From: Xestospongia muta
Lineage: Eukaryota > Porifera > Demospongiae > Haplosclerida > Petrosiidae
Direction of reading: 5' to 3'
Assembly: GCA_963693285.1 (NCBI GenBank)
Contig: OY848930.1
Coordinates: forward strand, 2,418,001-2,482,000
Length of the DNA: 64,000 bases
The notes beneath the pieces were generated by a model. It was not told the DNA's origin. It did not search any database and saw only the letters and a list, made by a program, of their open reading frames with translations. Position numbers and translations under genes: made by a program. Every line of letters begins with the position of its first letter. The first letter of the stretch is position 1. This document shows positions 24,200 through 37,500 of the stretch, in pieces.

Positions 24200-26880
24200 T
24201 CAGTCTTAAGTATACTAATAAAGTAGTCTAAATAGGATAAAACTCTAAAATAAAGAGTTTAGAACTTTTTGAAAGTCTAAAAAATTAGAAATTAACTGTG
24301 AAAACTGATTAAATAAGCTGATCTAAAGAGTTTCCTAAGTTTATCTGTCTTAAATATAACTCTAAAATAAAGAGTTCAGAGCTTTATGAAAGTTAAAAAA
24401 GATTAGAAATTAACTGTTAAAACTGGTTAAATAAGCTGATTTAAAGAGTTTAGTAAGTTTATCTTTCTTAAATATACTAATAAAGTAGTCTAAATAGATA
24501 AAACTCCTTAATAAAAAGTTTAGAGCTTTATGAAAGTTAAAAAAGATTAGAAATTAACTGTGAAAACTGGTTAAATAAGCTGATCTAAAGAGTTTAGTAA
24601 GTTTATCTGTCTTAAGTACACTGATAAAGTAGGCTAAATAGATTAAAACTCTAAAATAAAGAGTTTAGAGCTTTTTGAAAGTTAAAAAAGATTAGAAATT
24701 AACTGTGAAAACTGGTTAAATAAGCTGATCTAAAGAGTTTAGTAAGTTTATCTATCTTAAATATACTAATAAAGTAGTCTAAACAGGTTAAAAATCTGAA
24801 ATAAAGAGTTTAGAGCTTTTTCAAAGTTAAAAAAGATTAGAAATTAACTCTGAAAACTTGTTAAATAAGCTGATCTAAAGAGTTTAGTAAGTTTATCTGT
24901 CTTAAGTATACTAATAAAGTAGTCTAAATAGGATAAAACTCTAAAATAAAGAGTTTAGAACTTTTTGAAAGTCTAAAAAGATGAGAAATTAACTGTGAAT
25001 CTGATTAAATAAGCTGATCTAAAGAGTTTCCTAAGTTTATCTGTCTTAAATATACTAATAAAGTAGTCTAAATAGTTTATAACTCTAAAATAAAGAGTTC
25101 AGAGCTTTATGAAAGTAAAAAACGATTAAAAATTAACTGTTAAAACTGGTTAAATAAGCTGATTTAAAGAGTTTAGTAAGTTTATCTTTCTTAAATATAC
25201 TAATAAAGTAGTCTAAATAGATAAAACTCCTTAATAAAAAGTTTAGAGCTTTATGAAAGTTAAAAAAGTTTAGAAATTAACTGTGAAAACTGGTTAAATA
25301 AGCTGATCTAAAGAGTTTATTAAGTTTATCTGTCTTAAGTACACTGATAAAGTAGGCTAAATAGATTAAAACTCTAAAATAAAGAGTTTAGAGCTTTTTG
25401 AAAGTTAAAAAAGATTAGAAATTAACTGTGAAAACTGGTTAAATAAGCTGATCTAAAGAGTTTAGTAAGTTTATCTATCTTAAATATACTAATAAAGTAG
25501 TCTAAACAGGTTAAAAATCTGAAATAAAGAGTTTAGAGCTTTTTCAAAGTTAAAAAAGATTAGAAATTAACTCTGAAAACTTGTTAAATAAGCTGATCTA
25601 AAGAGTTTAGTAAGTTTATCTGTCTTAAGTATACTAATAAAGTAGTCTAAATAGGATAAAACTCTAAAATAAAGAGTTTAGAACTTTTTGAAAGTCTAAA
25701 AAGATTAGAAATTAACTGTGAAAACTGATTAAATAAGCTGATCTAAAGAGTTTCCTAAGTTTATCTGTCTTAAATATACTAATAAAGTAGTCTAAATAGT
25801 TTATAACTCTAAAATAAAGAGTTCAGAGCTTTATGAAAGTTAAAAAAGATTAGAAATTAACTGTTAAAACTGGTTAAATAAGCTGATTTAAAGAGTTTAG
25901 TAAGTTTATCTTTCTTAAATATACTAATAAAGTAGTCTAAATAGATAAAACTCCTTAATAAAAAGTTTAGAGCTTTATGAAAGTTAAAAAAGATTAGAAA
26001 TTAACTGTGAAAACTGGTTAAATAAGCTGATCTAAAGAGTTTAGTAAGTTTATCTGTCTTAAGTACACTGATAAAGTAGGCTAAATAGATTAAAACTCTA
26101 AAATAAAGAGTTTAGAGCTTTTTGAAAGTTAAAAAAGATTAGAAATTAACTGTGAAAACTGGTTAAATAAGCTGATCTAAAGAGTTTAGTAAGTTTATCT
26201 ATCTTAAATATACTAATAAAGTAGTCTAAACAGGTTAAAAATCTGAAATAAAGAGTTTAGAGCTTTTTCAAAGTTAAAAAAGATTAGAAATTAACTCTGA
26301 AAACTTGTTAAATAAGCTGATCTAAAGAGTTTAGTAAGTTTATCTGTCTTAAGTATACTAATAAAGTAGTCTAAATAGGATAAAACTCTAAAATAAAGAG
26401 TTTAGAACTTTTTGAAAGTCTAAAAAGATTAGAAATTAACTGTGAAAACTGATTAAATAAGCTGATCTAAAGAGTTTCCTAAGTTTATCTGTCTTAAATA
26501 TACTAATAAAGTAGTCTAAATAGTTTATAACTCTAAAATAAAGAGTTCAGAGCTTTATGAAAGTAAAAAACGATTAAAAATTAACTGTTAAAAATGGTTA
26601 AATAAGCTGATTTAAAGAGTTTAGTAAGTTTATCTTTCTTAAATATACTAATAAAGTAGTCTAAATAGATAAAACTCCTTAATAAAAAGTTTAGAGCTTT
26701 ATGAAAGTTAAAAAAGTTTAGAAATTAACTGTGAAAACTGGTTAAATAAGCTGATCTAAAGAGTTTAGTAAGTTTATCTATCTTAAATATACTAATAAAG
26801 TAGTCTAAACAGGTAAAAATCTGAAATAAAGAGTTTAGAGCTTTTTCAAAGTTAAAAAAGATTAGAAATTAACTGTGAAA
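24200..26880 (+). repeat. 724-bp five-monomer HOR, about 3.7 copies
   Basis: GTACACTGATAAAGTAGGC recurs at 24616, 25339 and 26063 (723 and 724 bp), and CTTAAGTATACTAATAAAG at 24209, 24905, 25628 and 26352. The five monomer types in order carry: AAGTCTAAAAAGATTAG; GTTTCCTAAG with TTTATAACTC; TGATTTAAAG with AAACTCCTTAATAAAAAG; GTACACTGATAAAG; and AAACAGGTTAAAAATCTG. Copy 1 has lost about 28 bp near 24350 (AAATATAACTCTAAAATAAA join); copy 4 lacks the fourth monomer. Copies are almost identical, so expansion is recent. Confidence 0.92.
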
Positions 26881-27848
26881 ACTTGATAAATAAGCTGATC
26901 TAAAGAGGTTAGTAATTTTATTTGTCTTAAATATACCAATAAACTAGTTAAATAGGTTAAAAATCTGATATAAAGAGGTTAGAGCTTTTTTAAAGTTTAA
27001 AAAGAATAGAAATTAACTGTGAAAACTGGTTAAATAAGTTGATCTAAACAGTTTAGTAAGTTTACCTGTCTTAAATATAGTAATAATCTAGATAAATAGG
27101 TTAAAACTCTAAAATAAAGAGTTTAGACCTTTTTTAAGGTTAAAAATATTAGAAATTAACTGTGATAACTGGTTAAATAAGCTGATCTAAAGAGTTTAGT
27201 AAGTTTATCTATTGAAATATACTAATAAAGTAGTTTAAATAGGATAAAACTCTAAAATAAAGTGTTCAGAGCTTTTTGAAAGTTAAAAAGATTATAAATT
27301 AACTGTGAAAACTGGTTAAATGAGCTGATCTAAAGAGTTTAGTAAGTTTATCTGTCTTAAATTTACTAATAAAATAGTCTAAATAGGTTAAAACTCTAAA
27401 ATAAAGAGTTTAAAGCTTTTGGAAAGTTAAAAAATTAGAAATTAACTGTGAAAACTGGTTAAATAAGCTGATCTAAAGAGTTTATTAACTTTTTCTCTCT
27501 TAAATATACTAATAAAGTAGTCTAAATAGGATAAAACTCTTAAATAAAGTGTTTAGATCTTTTTGAAAGTTAAAAAAGATTAGAAATTAACTGTGAAAAC
27601 TTGTGAAATGACCAGATCTAAAGAGTTTACTAAGTTTTTCTGTCTTAAATATAGTAATACAGTAGTCTAAATAGGTTAAAACTCTAAAATAAAGAGTTTA
27701 GAGCTTTTTGAAAGTTAAAAAAGATTAGAAATTAACTGTGAAAACTGGTTAAATAAGCTGATCTAAAGAGTTTAGTAAGTTTATCTGTCTTAAATACACT
27801 AATAAAGTAGTCTAAATAGGTTAAAACTCTAAAATAAAGCGTTTAGAG
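26881..27848 (+). repeat. Long-block repeat, copy 5, ending at the inversion
   Basis: ATACCAATAAACTAG at about 26934 matches 23640 at offset 3294; agreement continues through GGAAAGTTAAAAAATTAG (24127 and 27421) to about 27488. The remaining monomers resemble the 20.0-20.2 and 22.1-22.4 kb monomers (TTGTGAAATGACC form). The last partial monomer is cut at the orientation switch. Confidence 0.78.
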
Positions 27849-27852
27849 CTTT
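27849..27852. other. Orientation-switch (inversion) junction in the satellite
   Basis: Left of this point the + strand reads ...GTTTAGAGCTTT as in a forward monomer (consensus positions about 97-107). Right of it the strand reads CTTTAGATCAGC, the reverse complement of consensus positions about 13-24. The four bases CTTT fit either arm, so the exact breakpoint is ambiguous within 4 bp and looks like a microhomology join. The forward monomer would have continued TTGAAAG. The phases joined (about 107 and 24) differ, so this is not a simple perfect palindrome. It could be a genuine ancient inversion or an assembly join. Confidence 0.93.
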
Positions 27853-27865
27853 AGATCAGCATATT

Positions 27866-28443
27866 TAACCAGTTTTCACAGTTAATTTCTAATCTTTTTT
27901 AACTTTCAAAAAACTCTAAACTCTTTATTTTAGAGTTTTAACCTATTTAGACTACTTTATTAGTATATTTAAGACAGATAAACTTACTAAACTCTTTAGA
28001 TCGGTTTATTTAACCAGTTTTCCCAGTAAATTTCTAATCTTTGTTAACTTTCAAAAAGCTCTAAACTCTTTAATTTAGAGTTTTAACCTTTTAGACTACT
28101 TTATTAGTATATTTAAGACAGATAATCTTACTAAACTCTTTAGATCTGCTTATTCAACCAGTTTTCACAGTTAATTTCTAATCTTTTTTAACTTTCAAAA
28201 AGGTCTAAAGTCTTAATTTTAGAGTTTTAACCTATTTAGACTACTTTATTAGTATATTTAAGACAGATAAACTTACTAAACTCTTTAGATCGGTTTATTT
28301 AACCAGTTTTCCCAGTAAATTTCTAATATTTGTTAACTTTCAAAAAGCTCTAAACTCTTTAATATAGAGTTTTAACCTTTTAGACTACTTTATTAGTATA
28401 TTTAAGACAGATAATCTTACTAAACTCTTTAGACCAGCTTCTT
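27866..28443 (-). repeat. 289-bp dimeric repeat, two copies, next to the inversion
   Basis: TCGGTTTATTTAACC at 28001 and 28290, and GATAATCTTAC at 28121 and 28410, give a 289-bp period (two monomers). CCCAGTAAATTTC is shared by both copies. It is the first full-length material of the inverted arm. Confidence 0.8.
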
Positions 28444-31400
28444 TAACCAGTTTTCACATTTAATTTCTAATCTTTTTTAGCTTTCAAAAAACTCTAAACA
28501 CTTTATTTTAGAGTTTTAACCTATTTAGACTACTTTATTAGTATATTTAGGACAGATAAACTATCAGTTTACTTAACCAGTTTTTACAGTTAATTTCTAA
28601 TCTTTTTTAACTTTCAAAAAGCTCTAAACTCTTTATTTTAGAGTTTTAACCTATTTAGACTACTTTATTAGTATATTTAAGACAGATAAACTTATTAAAC
28701 TCTTTAGATCAGCTTATTTAACCAGTTTTCACAGTTTATTTCTAATTTTGTTAACTTTAAAAAAGCTCTGAACTCTTTATTTTAGAGTTTTAACCTATTT
28801 AGACTACTCTATTATTATATTTAACACAGATAAACTTACTAAACTCTTTAGATCAGCTTATTTAACCGGTTTTCACAGTTAATTTCTAATCTTTTTTAAC
28901 CTTCAAAAAGCTCTAAACTCTATATTTTAGAGTTTTAACCTATTTAGAATACTTTATTAGTATATTTAAGACAGATAAACTTACTAAACTCTTTACATCA
29001 GCTTATTTAACCGGTTTTCACAGTTAATTTCTAATCTTTTTTAACATTCAAAAAGCTCGAAACTCTTTATTTTAGAGTTTTAACCTATTTAGACTACTTT
29101 ATTAGTATATTTATGACAGATAAAGTTAGTAAACTCTTTAGATCAGCTCATTTAACCTTTTTCACAGTTAATTTCTAATCATTTTTAACTGTTTAAAAGC
29201 TCTAAAATTTTTATTTTTGAGTTTTAACCTATTTAGACTACTTTATTAGTATATTTAAGATAGATAAACTTACTAAACTCTTTACATCAGCTTATTTAAC
29301 CAGTTTTCACAGTTAATTTCTAATCTTTTTTAACTTTCAAAAACCTCTAAACTCTTTATTTTAGGGTTTTAACCTATTTATACTACTTTATTAGTATATT
29401 TAAGACAGATAAACTTACTAAAATCTTTCGATCAGCTTATTTTACCAGTTTTCACAGTTAATTTCTAATCTTTTTTAACTTTCAAAAAACTCTAAACTCT
29501 TTATTTTAGAGTTTTAACCTATTTAGACTACTTTATTAGTATATTAAAGACAGATAAACTTAATAAACTCTTTAGATCAGTTTATTTAACCAGTTTTCAC
29601 TGTTAATTTCTAATCTTTTTTAACTTTCAAAATGCTCTAAACTCTTTATTTTAGAGTTTTAACCTATTTAGACTACTTTATTAGTATATTTAAGACAGAT
29701 AAACTTACTAAACTCTTTAGATCAGCTTATTTACTCAGTTTTGACAGTTAATTTCTAATATTGCTTAAATTTCAAAAAGCTCTAAACTCTTTATTTTAGA
29801 GTTTTAACCTATTTAGACTACTTTATTAGTATATTTACAACAGATAAACTTACTAAGCTCTTAAAGTCAGCTTATTTAACCAGTTTTCACAGTTAATTTC
29901 TAATCTTTTTTAACTTTCAAAAAGTTTTAAACTCTTTATTTTAGAGTTTTAACCTATTTAGACTACTTTATTAGTATATTTAAGACAGATAAACTTACTA
30001 AACTCTTTAAATCAGCTTATTTAACCAGTTTTCACAGTTAATTTCTAATCTTTTAACTTTTAAAAAGCTCTAAACTCTTTATTTTAGAGTTTTAACCTAT
30101 TTAGACTACTTTATTAGTATATTTAAAACAGACAAACTTACTAAACTCTTTAGATCAGCTTATTTAACCAGTTTTCACAGTTAATTTCTAATCTTTTTTA
30201 AGTTTGAGAAAGCTCTAAACTCTTTATTTTAGAGTTTTAACCTTTTTAGACTACTTTATTAGTATATTTAAAACAGATAAACTTACTAAACTCTTTAGAT
30301 CACCTTATTTAACCAGTTTTCACAGTTAATTTCTAATCTTTTTTAACTTTCAAAAAGCTCTAAACTCTTTATTTTAGAGTTTTAACCTATTTAGACTACT
30401 TTATTAGTATATTTAAGACAGATAAACTTACTAAACTCTTTAGATCAGCTTATTTAACCACTTTTCACAGTTAATTTCTAATCTTTCTTAACTCTTAAAA
30501 AACTTTAAACTCTTTATTTTAGAGTTTTAACCTATTTAGACTACTTTATTAGTATATTTAAGACAGATAAACTTACTAAACTCTTTAGATTAGCTTACTT
30601 AACCAGTTTTCACTGTTAATTTCTAATCTTTTTTAGCTTTCAAAAAGCTCTAAACTCTTTATTTTAGAGTTTTAACCTATTTAGACTACTTTATTAGTAT
30701 ATTTAAGACAGATAAACTTACTAAACTCTTTAGATCAGCTTATTTAACGAGTTTTCACACCTAATTTCTATTCTTTTTTAACTTTCAAAAAGCTCTAAAC
30801 TCTTTATTTTAGAGTTTTAACCTATTTAGACTACTTTATTAGTATATTTAAGACAGATAAACTTACTAAACTCTTTAGATTAGCTTACTTAACCAGTTTT
30901 CACTGTTAATTTCTAATCTTTTTTAGCTTTCAAAAAGCTCTAAACTCTTTATTTTAGAGTTTTAACCTATTTAGACTACTTTATTAGTATATTTAAGACA
31001 GATAAACTTACTAAACTCTTTAGATCAGCTTATTTAACCAGTTTTCACAGTTAATTTCTAATCTTTTTTAACTTTCAAAAAGCTCTAAACTCTTTATTTT
31101 AGAGTTTTAACCTATTTAGACTACTTTATTAGTATATTTAAGACAGATAAACTTACTAAACTCTTTAGATCAGCTTATTTAACCAGTTTTCACACCTAAT
31201 TTCTATTCTTTTTTAACTTTCAAAAAGCTCTAAACTCTTTATTTTAGAGTTTTAACCTATTTAGACTACTTTATTAGTATATTTAAGACAGATAAACTTA
31301 CTAAACTCTTTAGATCAGCTTATTTAACCAGTTTTCACAGTTAATTTCTAATCTTTTTTAACTTTCAAAAAGCTCTAAACTCTTTATTTTAGGGTTTCAA

Positions 31401-32099
31401 CCTATTTAGACTACTTTATTAGTATATTTAAGACAGATAAACTTACTAAACTCTTTACATCAGCTTATTTAACCAGTTTTACAGTTAATTTCTAATCTTT
31501 TTAACTTTAAAAAAGCTCTAAACTCTTTATTTTAGAGTTTCAACCTATTTAGACTACTTTATTAGTATATTTAAGACAGATAAACTTACTAAACTCTTTA
31601 AATCAGCTTATTTAACCAGTTCTCACAGTTAATTTCTAATCTTTTAAACTTTCCAAAAGCTCTAAACTCTTTATTTTATAGTTTTAACCTATTTAGACTA
31701 CTTTATTAGTATATTTAAGACAGATAAACTTACTAAACTCTTTAGATCAGCTTATTTAACCAGTTTTCACAGTTAATTTCTAATCTTTTTTAACTTTAAA
31801 AAAGCTATAAACTCTTTATTTTAGAGTTTTAACCTATTTAGACTATTTTATTAGTATATTTAAGACAGATAAACTTACTAAACTCTTTAGATCAGCTTAT
31901 TTAACCAGTTTTCACAGTTAATTTCTAATTTTTTTTAACTTTCAAAAAGCTATAAACTCTTTATTTTAGAGTTTTAACCTATTTAGACTACTTTATTAGT
32001 ATATTTAAGACAGATAAACTTACTAAACTCTTTAGATCAGCTTATTTAACCAGTTTTCACAGTTAATTTCTAATCTTTCTTAAATTTCAAAAGGCCCTA
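28444..32099 (-). repeat. Near-consensus monomers with short local duplications
   Basis: About 25 monomers, mostly few-substitution variants of the consensus. Local copying is visible at 30.54-31.33 kb: GATTAGCTTACTTAACC recurs at offset 290 (30591 and 30881 markers) and CACACCTAATTTCTATTC at offset 435 (30756 and 31191). Adjacent monomers near 31.80 and 31.95 kb share AGCTATAAACTC. Otherwise no longer-range order was found. Confidence 0.75.
31042..31186 (-). repeat. Reference monomer in right arm, identical to left-arm consensus
   Basis: The 145 bp here are the exact reverse complement of 16331-16475. This shows that both arms belong to one family and that the inverted arm has not drifted to a different consensus. 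Neighbouring monomers differ from it by only a few substitutions. Confidence 0.93.
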
Positions 32100-34560
32100 A
32101 ACTCTTTATTTTAGAGTTTTAACCTATTTAGACTACCTTATTAGTATATTTAAGACAGATAAACTTACTAAACTCTTTAGATCAGCTTATTTAACCAGTT
32201 TTCACAGTTAATTTCTAATTTTTTTAACTTTCAAAATGCCTAAACACTTTATTATAGAGTTTTAATCTATTTAGACTACTTTATTAGTATATTTAAGACA
32301 GATAAACTTACTAAACTCATTAGATCAGCTCATTTAACCAGTTTTCACAGTTAATTTCTAATTTTTTTAACTTTTCAAAAAGCTCTGAACTTTTTATTTT
32401 AGAGTTTTAACCTATTTAGACTAATTTATTAGTATATTTAAGACAGATAAACTTACTAAACTCTTTAGATCAGCTTATTTAACCAGTTTTCACAGTTAAT
32501 TTCTAATCTTTCTTAAATTTCAAAAGGCCCTAAACTCTTTATTTTAGAGTTTTAACCTATTTAGACTACTTTATTAGTATATTTAAGACAGATAAACTGA
32601 CTAAACTCTTTACATCAGCTTATTTCACCAGTTTCACTGTTAATTTCTAATCTTTTTTAACTTTCCATAAGGTCTAAACTCTTTATTTTAGAGTTTTAAC
32701 CTACTTAGACTACTTTATTAGTATATTTAAGACAGATAAACTTACTAAACTCTTTAGATCAGCTTATTTAACCAGTTTTCACAGTTAATTCCTAATCTTT
32801 TTTAACTTTCAAAAAGCTCTAAACTCTTTATTTTAGAGTTTTAACCTATTTAGACTACTTTATTAGTATATTTAAGACAGATAAACTTACTAAACTCTTT
32901 ACATCAGCTTATTTAACCAGTTTTCACAGTTAATTTCTAATCTTTTTTAACTTTCAAAAAGCTTAAACTCTTTATTTTAGAGTTTTAACCTATTTAGACT
33001 ACTTTATTAGTATATTTAAGACAGATAAACTTACTAAACTCTTTAGATCAGCTTATTTAACCAGTTTTCACAGTTAATTTCTAATCTTTTTTAACTTTCA
33101 AAAAGCTCTAAACTCTTCATTATAGAGTTTTAACCTATTTAGACTACTTTTAGTATATTTCAGATAGATAAACTTAATAAACTCTTTAGATCAGTTTATA
33201 TAACCAGATTTCACAGTTAATTTCTAGTCTTTTTTAACTTTAAAAAAGCTCTAAACTCTTTATTTTAGAGTTTTAACCTATTTAGACTACCTTATTAGTA
33301 TATTTAAGACAGATAAACTTACTAAACTCTTTAGATCAGCTTATTTAACCAGTTTTCACAGTTAATTTCTAAATTTTTAACTTTCAAAATGCGCTAAACA
33401 CTTTATTATAGAGTTGTAATCTATTTAGACTACTTTATTAGTATATTTAAGACAGATAAACTTACTAAACTCTTTAGATCAGCTTATTTAACCAGTTTTC
33501 ACAGTTAATTTCTAATTTTTTTACCATTCAAAAAGCTCCAAACTCTTTAGTTTAGAGTTTTAACCTATTTAGACTACTTTATTAGTATATTTAAGACAGA
33601 TAAACTTACTAAACTCTTTAGATCAGCTTATTTAAACAGTTTTGACAGTTAATTTCTAATCTTTCTTAACTTTCAAAAAGGTCTAAACACTTTATTTTAG
33701 AGTTTTACCTTTTTAGACTACTTTATTAGTATATTTAAAACAGATAAACTTACTACACTCATTAGATCAGCTTATTTAACCAGTTTTCACAGCTCATTTC
33801 TAATCTTTCTTAAATTTCAAAAGGTCCTAAACTCTCTATTTTATAGTTTTAACCTATTTAGACTACTTTATTAGTATATTTAAGACAGATAAACTTACTA
33901 CACTCTTTAGATCAGCTTATTTAACCAGTTTTCACAGTTAATTTCTAATCTTTTTTACCTTTCAAAAAGCTCTAAACTCTTTATTTTAGAGTTTTAACCT
34001 ATTTAGACTACTTTATTAGTATATTTAAGACAGATAAACTTACTAAACTCTTTAGATCAGCTTATTTAACCAGTTTTCACAGTTAATTTCTAATCTTTTT
34101 TAACTTTCAAAAAGCTCTAAACTCTTTATTTTAGAGTTTTAACCTATTTAGACTACTTTATTAGTATATTTAAGACAGATAAACTTAAAAAACTCTTTAG
34201 ATAAGCTTATTTAACCAGTTTCTTAGTATATTTCTAATCTTTTTTAACTTTCAAAAGCTCTAAACTCTTTATTTTAGAGTTTTATCCTATTTAGACTACT
34301 TTATTAGTATATTTAAGACAGATATATTTTCTAAACTCTTTAGATCAGCTTATTTAACCAGTTTTCACAGTTAATTTCTAATCTTTTTTAGCTTTCAATA
34401 AGCTCTAAACTTTTTCTTTTAGAGTTTTAACCTATTTAGACTACTTTATTAGTATATTTGAGACAGATAAACTTACTAAACTCTTTAAATCAGCTTATTT
34501 CACCGGTTTCTCAGTATATTTCTAATCTTTTTTAAATTTCAAGAAGGTCTAAACTCTTTA
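32100..34560 (-). repeat. Segment repeated at 37.5-39.1 and 42.1-44.5 kb
   Basis: Positions 32100-33711 match 37516-39123 at offset 5416-5417 (CCATAAGGTC 32665 and 38081; GCGCTAAACAC 33391 and 38808). The full segment to about 34900 matches about 42067-44868 at offset 9968 (ACAGCTCATTTC 33791 and 43759; GATATATTTTCT 34321 and 44289). It is the only copy that joins both halves outside the 4551-bp tandem repeat. Confidence 0.87.
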
Positions 34561-37500
34561 TTTTAGAGTTTTAAACTATTTAGACTACTTTATTAGTATA
34601 TTTAAGACAGATAAATTTACTAAACTCTTTAGATCAGCTTATTTAACCAGTTTTCACAGTTAATTTCTAATCTTTTTTAGCTTTCAAAAAGGTCTAAACT
34701 CTTTATTTTAGAGTTTTAACCTATTTAGACTACTTTATTAGTATATTTTAGACAGATAAACTTACTAAACTCTTTAGATCAGCTTATTTAACCAGTTTTA
34801 ACAGTTAATTTCTAATCTTTCTTAGATTTAAAAAGGCTCTAAACTCTTTATTTTAGAGTTTTAACCTATTTAGACTACTTTATTAGTATATTTAAGACAG
34901 ATAAACTTATAAAACTCTTTAGATCAGCTTGTTTAACCAGTTTCTCAGTATATTTCTAATCTTTTTTAACTTTGAAAAAGCTCTAAACTCTTTATTTTAG
35001 AGTTTTAACCTATTTAGACTACTTTATTAGTATATTTAAAACAGATAAATTTACAAAACTCTTTAGATCAGCTTATTTAACCAGTTTTCACAGTTAATTT
35101 CTAATCTTTTTTAGCTTTCAAAAAGCTCTAAACTCTTTATTTTAGAGTTTTAACCTATTTAGACTACTTTATTAGTATATTTGAGACAGATAAACTTACT
35201 AAACTCTTTAAATCAGCTTATTTCACCAGTTTTCACGGTTAATTTCTAATCTTTTTAACTATCAAAAAGCTCTAAACTCTTTATTTTGTAGTTATAACCT
35301 ATTTAGACTACTTTATTAGAATATTTGAGACAGATAAACTTACTAAACTCTTTAAATCAGCTTATTTAACCAGTTTTCACAGTTAATTTCTAATCTTTTT
35401 TAACTTTCAAAAAGCTCTATAAACTCTTTAGATCAGCTTATTTAACCAGTTTTCACAGTTAATTTCTAATCTTTCTTAAATTTGAAAAGGCTCTAAACTC
35501 TTTATTTTAGAGTTTTAACCTATTTAGACTACTTTATTAGTATATTTAAGACAGATAAACTTATAAAACTCTTTAGATCAGCTTATTTAACCAGTTTCTC
35601 AGTATATTTCTAATCTTTTTTAATTTTGAAAAAGCTTTAAAGTCTTTATTTTAGAGTTTTAACCTATTTAGACTACTTTATTAGTATATTTAAGACAGAT
35701 AAATTTACTAAACTCTTTAGATCAGCTTATTTAACCAGTTTTCACAGTTAATTTCTAATCTTTTTTAGCTTTCAAAAAGCTCTAAACTCTTTATTTTAGA
35801 GTTTTAACCTATTTAGACTACTTTATTAGTATATTTGAGTCAGATAAACTTACTAAACTCTTTAAATCATCTTATTTCACCAGTTTTCACAGTTAATTTC
35901 TAATCTTTTTAACTTTCAAAAAGCTCTAAACTCTTTATTTTGGAGTTTTAACCTATTTAGACTACTTTATTAGTATATTTAAGACAGATAAACTTACTAA
36001 ACTCTTTACATCAGCTTATTTAACCAGTTTTCACAGTTAATTTCTAATCTTTTTTAACTTTCAAAAAGCTCTAAACTCTTTATTTTAGAGTTTTAACCTA
36101 TTTAGACTACTTTATTAGTATATTTAAGACAGATAAACTTATAAAACTCTTTAGATAAGCTTATTTAACCAGTTTCTTAGTATATTTCTAATCTTTTTTA
36201 ACTTTCAAAAGCTCTAAACTCTTTATTTTAGAGTTTTATCCTATTTAGACTACTTTATTAGTATATTTAAGACAGATAAACTTACTAAACTCATTAGATC
36301 AGCTCATTTAACCAGTTTTCACAGTTAATTTCTAATTTTTTTAACTTTCAAAAAGCTCTGAACTCTTTATTTTAGAGTTTTAACCTATTTAGACTAATTT
36401 ATTAGTATATTTAAGACAGATAAACTTACTAAACTCTTTAGATCAGCTTATTTAACCAGTTTTCACAGTTAATTTCTAATCTTTCTTAAATTTCAAAAGG
36501 CCCTAAACTCTTTATTTTAGAGTTTTAACCTATTTAGACTACTTTATTAGTATATTTAAGACAGATAAACTGACTAAACTCTTTACATCAGCTTATTTCA
36601 CCAGTTTCACTGTTAATTTCTAATTTTTTTTAACTTTCCATAAGGTCTAAACTCTTTATTTTAGAGTTTTAACCTACTTAGACTACTTTATTAGTATATT
36701 TAAGACAGATAAACTTACTAAACTCTTTAGATCAGCTTATTTAACCAGTTTTCACAGTTAATTCCTAATCTTTTTTAACTTTCAAAAAGCTCTAAACTCT
36801 TTATTTTAGAGTTTTAACCTATTTAGACTACTTTATTAGTATATTTAAGACAGATAAACTTACTAAACTCTTTACATCAGCTTATTTAACCAGTTTTCAC
36901 AGTTAATTTCTAATCTTTTTTAACTTTCAAAAAGCTTAAACTCTTTATTTTAGAGTTTTAACCTATTTAGACTACTTTATTAGTATATTTAAGACAGATA
37001 AACTTACTAAACTCTTTAGATCAGCTTATTTAACCAGTTTTCACAGTTAATTTCTAATCTTTCTTAAATTTCAAAAGGCCCTAAACTCTTTATTTTAGAG
37101 TTTTAACCTATTTAGACTACTTTATTAGTATATTTAAGACAGATAAACTTAGTAAACTCTTTAGATCAGCTTATTTAACCAGTTTCACTGTTAATTTCTA
37201 ATCTTTTTTAACTTTCAAAAAGGTCTGAACTCTTTATTTTAGAGTTTTAACCTATTTAGACTACTTTATTAGTATATTTAAGACAGATAAACTTACTAAA
37301 CTCTTTAGATCAGCTTATTTAACCAGTTTTCACAGTTAATTTCGTTTCTTTTTTAACTTTCAAAAACCTCTAAACTCTTCATTATAGAGTTTTAACCTAT
37401 TTAGACTACTTTTAGTATATTTCAGATCGATAAACTTATTAAACTCTTTAGATAAGTTTATTTAACCAGATTTCACAGTTAATTTCTAATCTTTTTTAAC

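Larger units (their letters stand above)
1..27852 (+). repeat. 145-bp AT-rich satellite array, left arm (+ orientation)
   Basis: About 190 head-to-tail monomers of one satellite family, all reading on the + strand, continue from before the window start without a break. The modal monomer is 145 bp (for example successive CTGGTTAAAT cores at 16331 and 16476) and about 77% A+T. No unrelated sequence interrupts the array, so this entry covers all gene-free sequence here. TAA and TAG occur repeatedly in each monomer, and because 145 is not a multiple of 3 each stop is rotated through all frames every 435 bp, so no substantial ORF is possible. Monomers here carry more indels and arm-specific substitutions than in the right arm. 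The likely role is heterochromatic structural DNA, possibly centromeric; that is inferred from array size and monomer length, not from a recognised family. Confidence 0.97.

Noticed and set aside
27849..27870. Perfect palindrome at the orientation switch
   Set aside because: The two sides join at different monomer phases, so the sequences flanking the point are not reverse complements of each other; only CTTT is shared.
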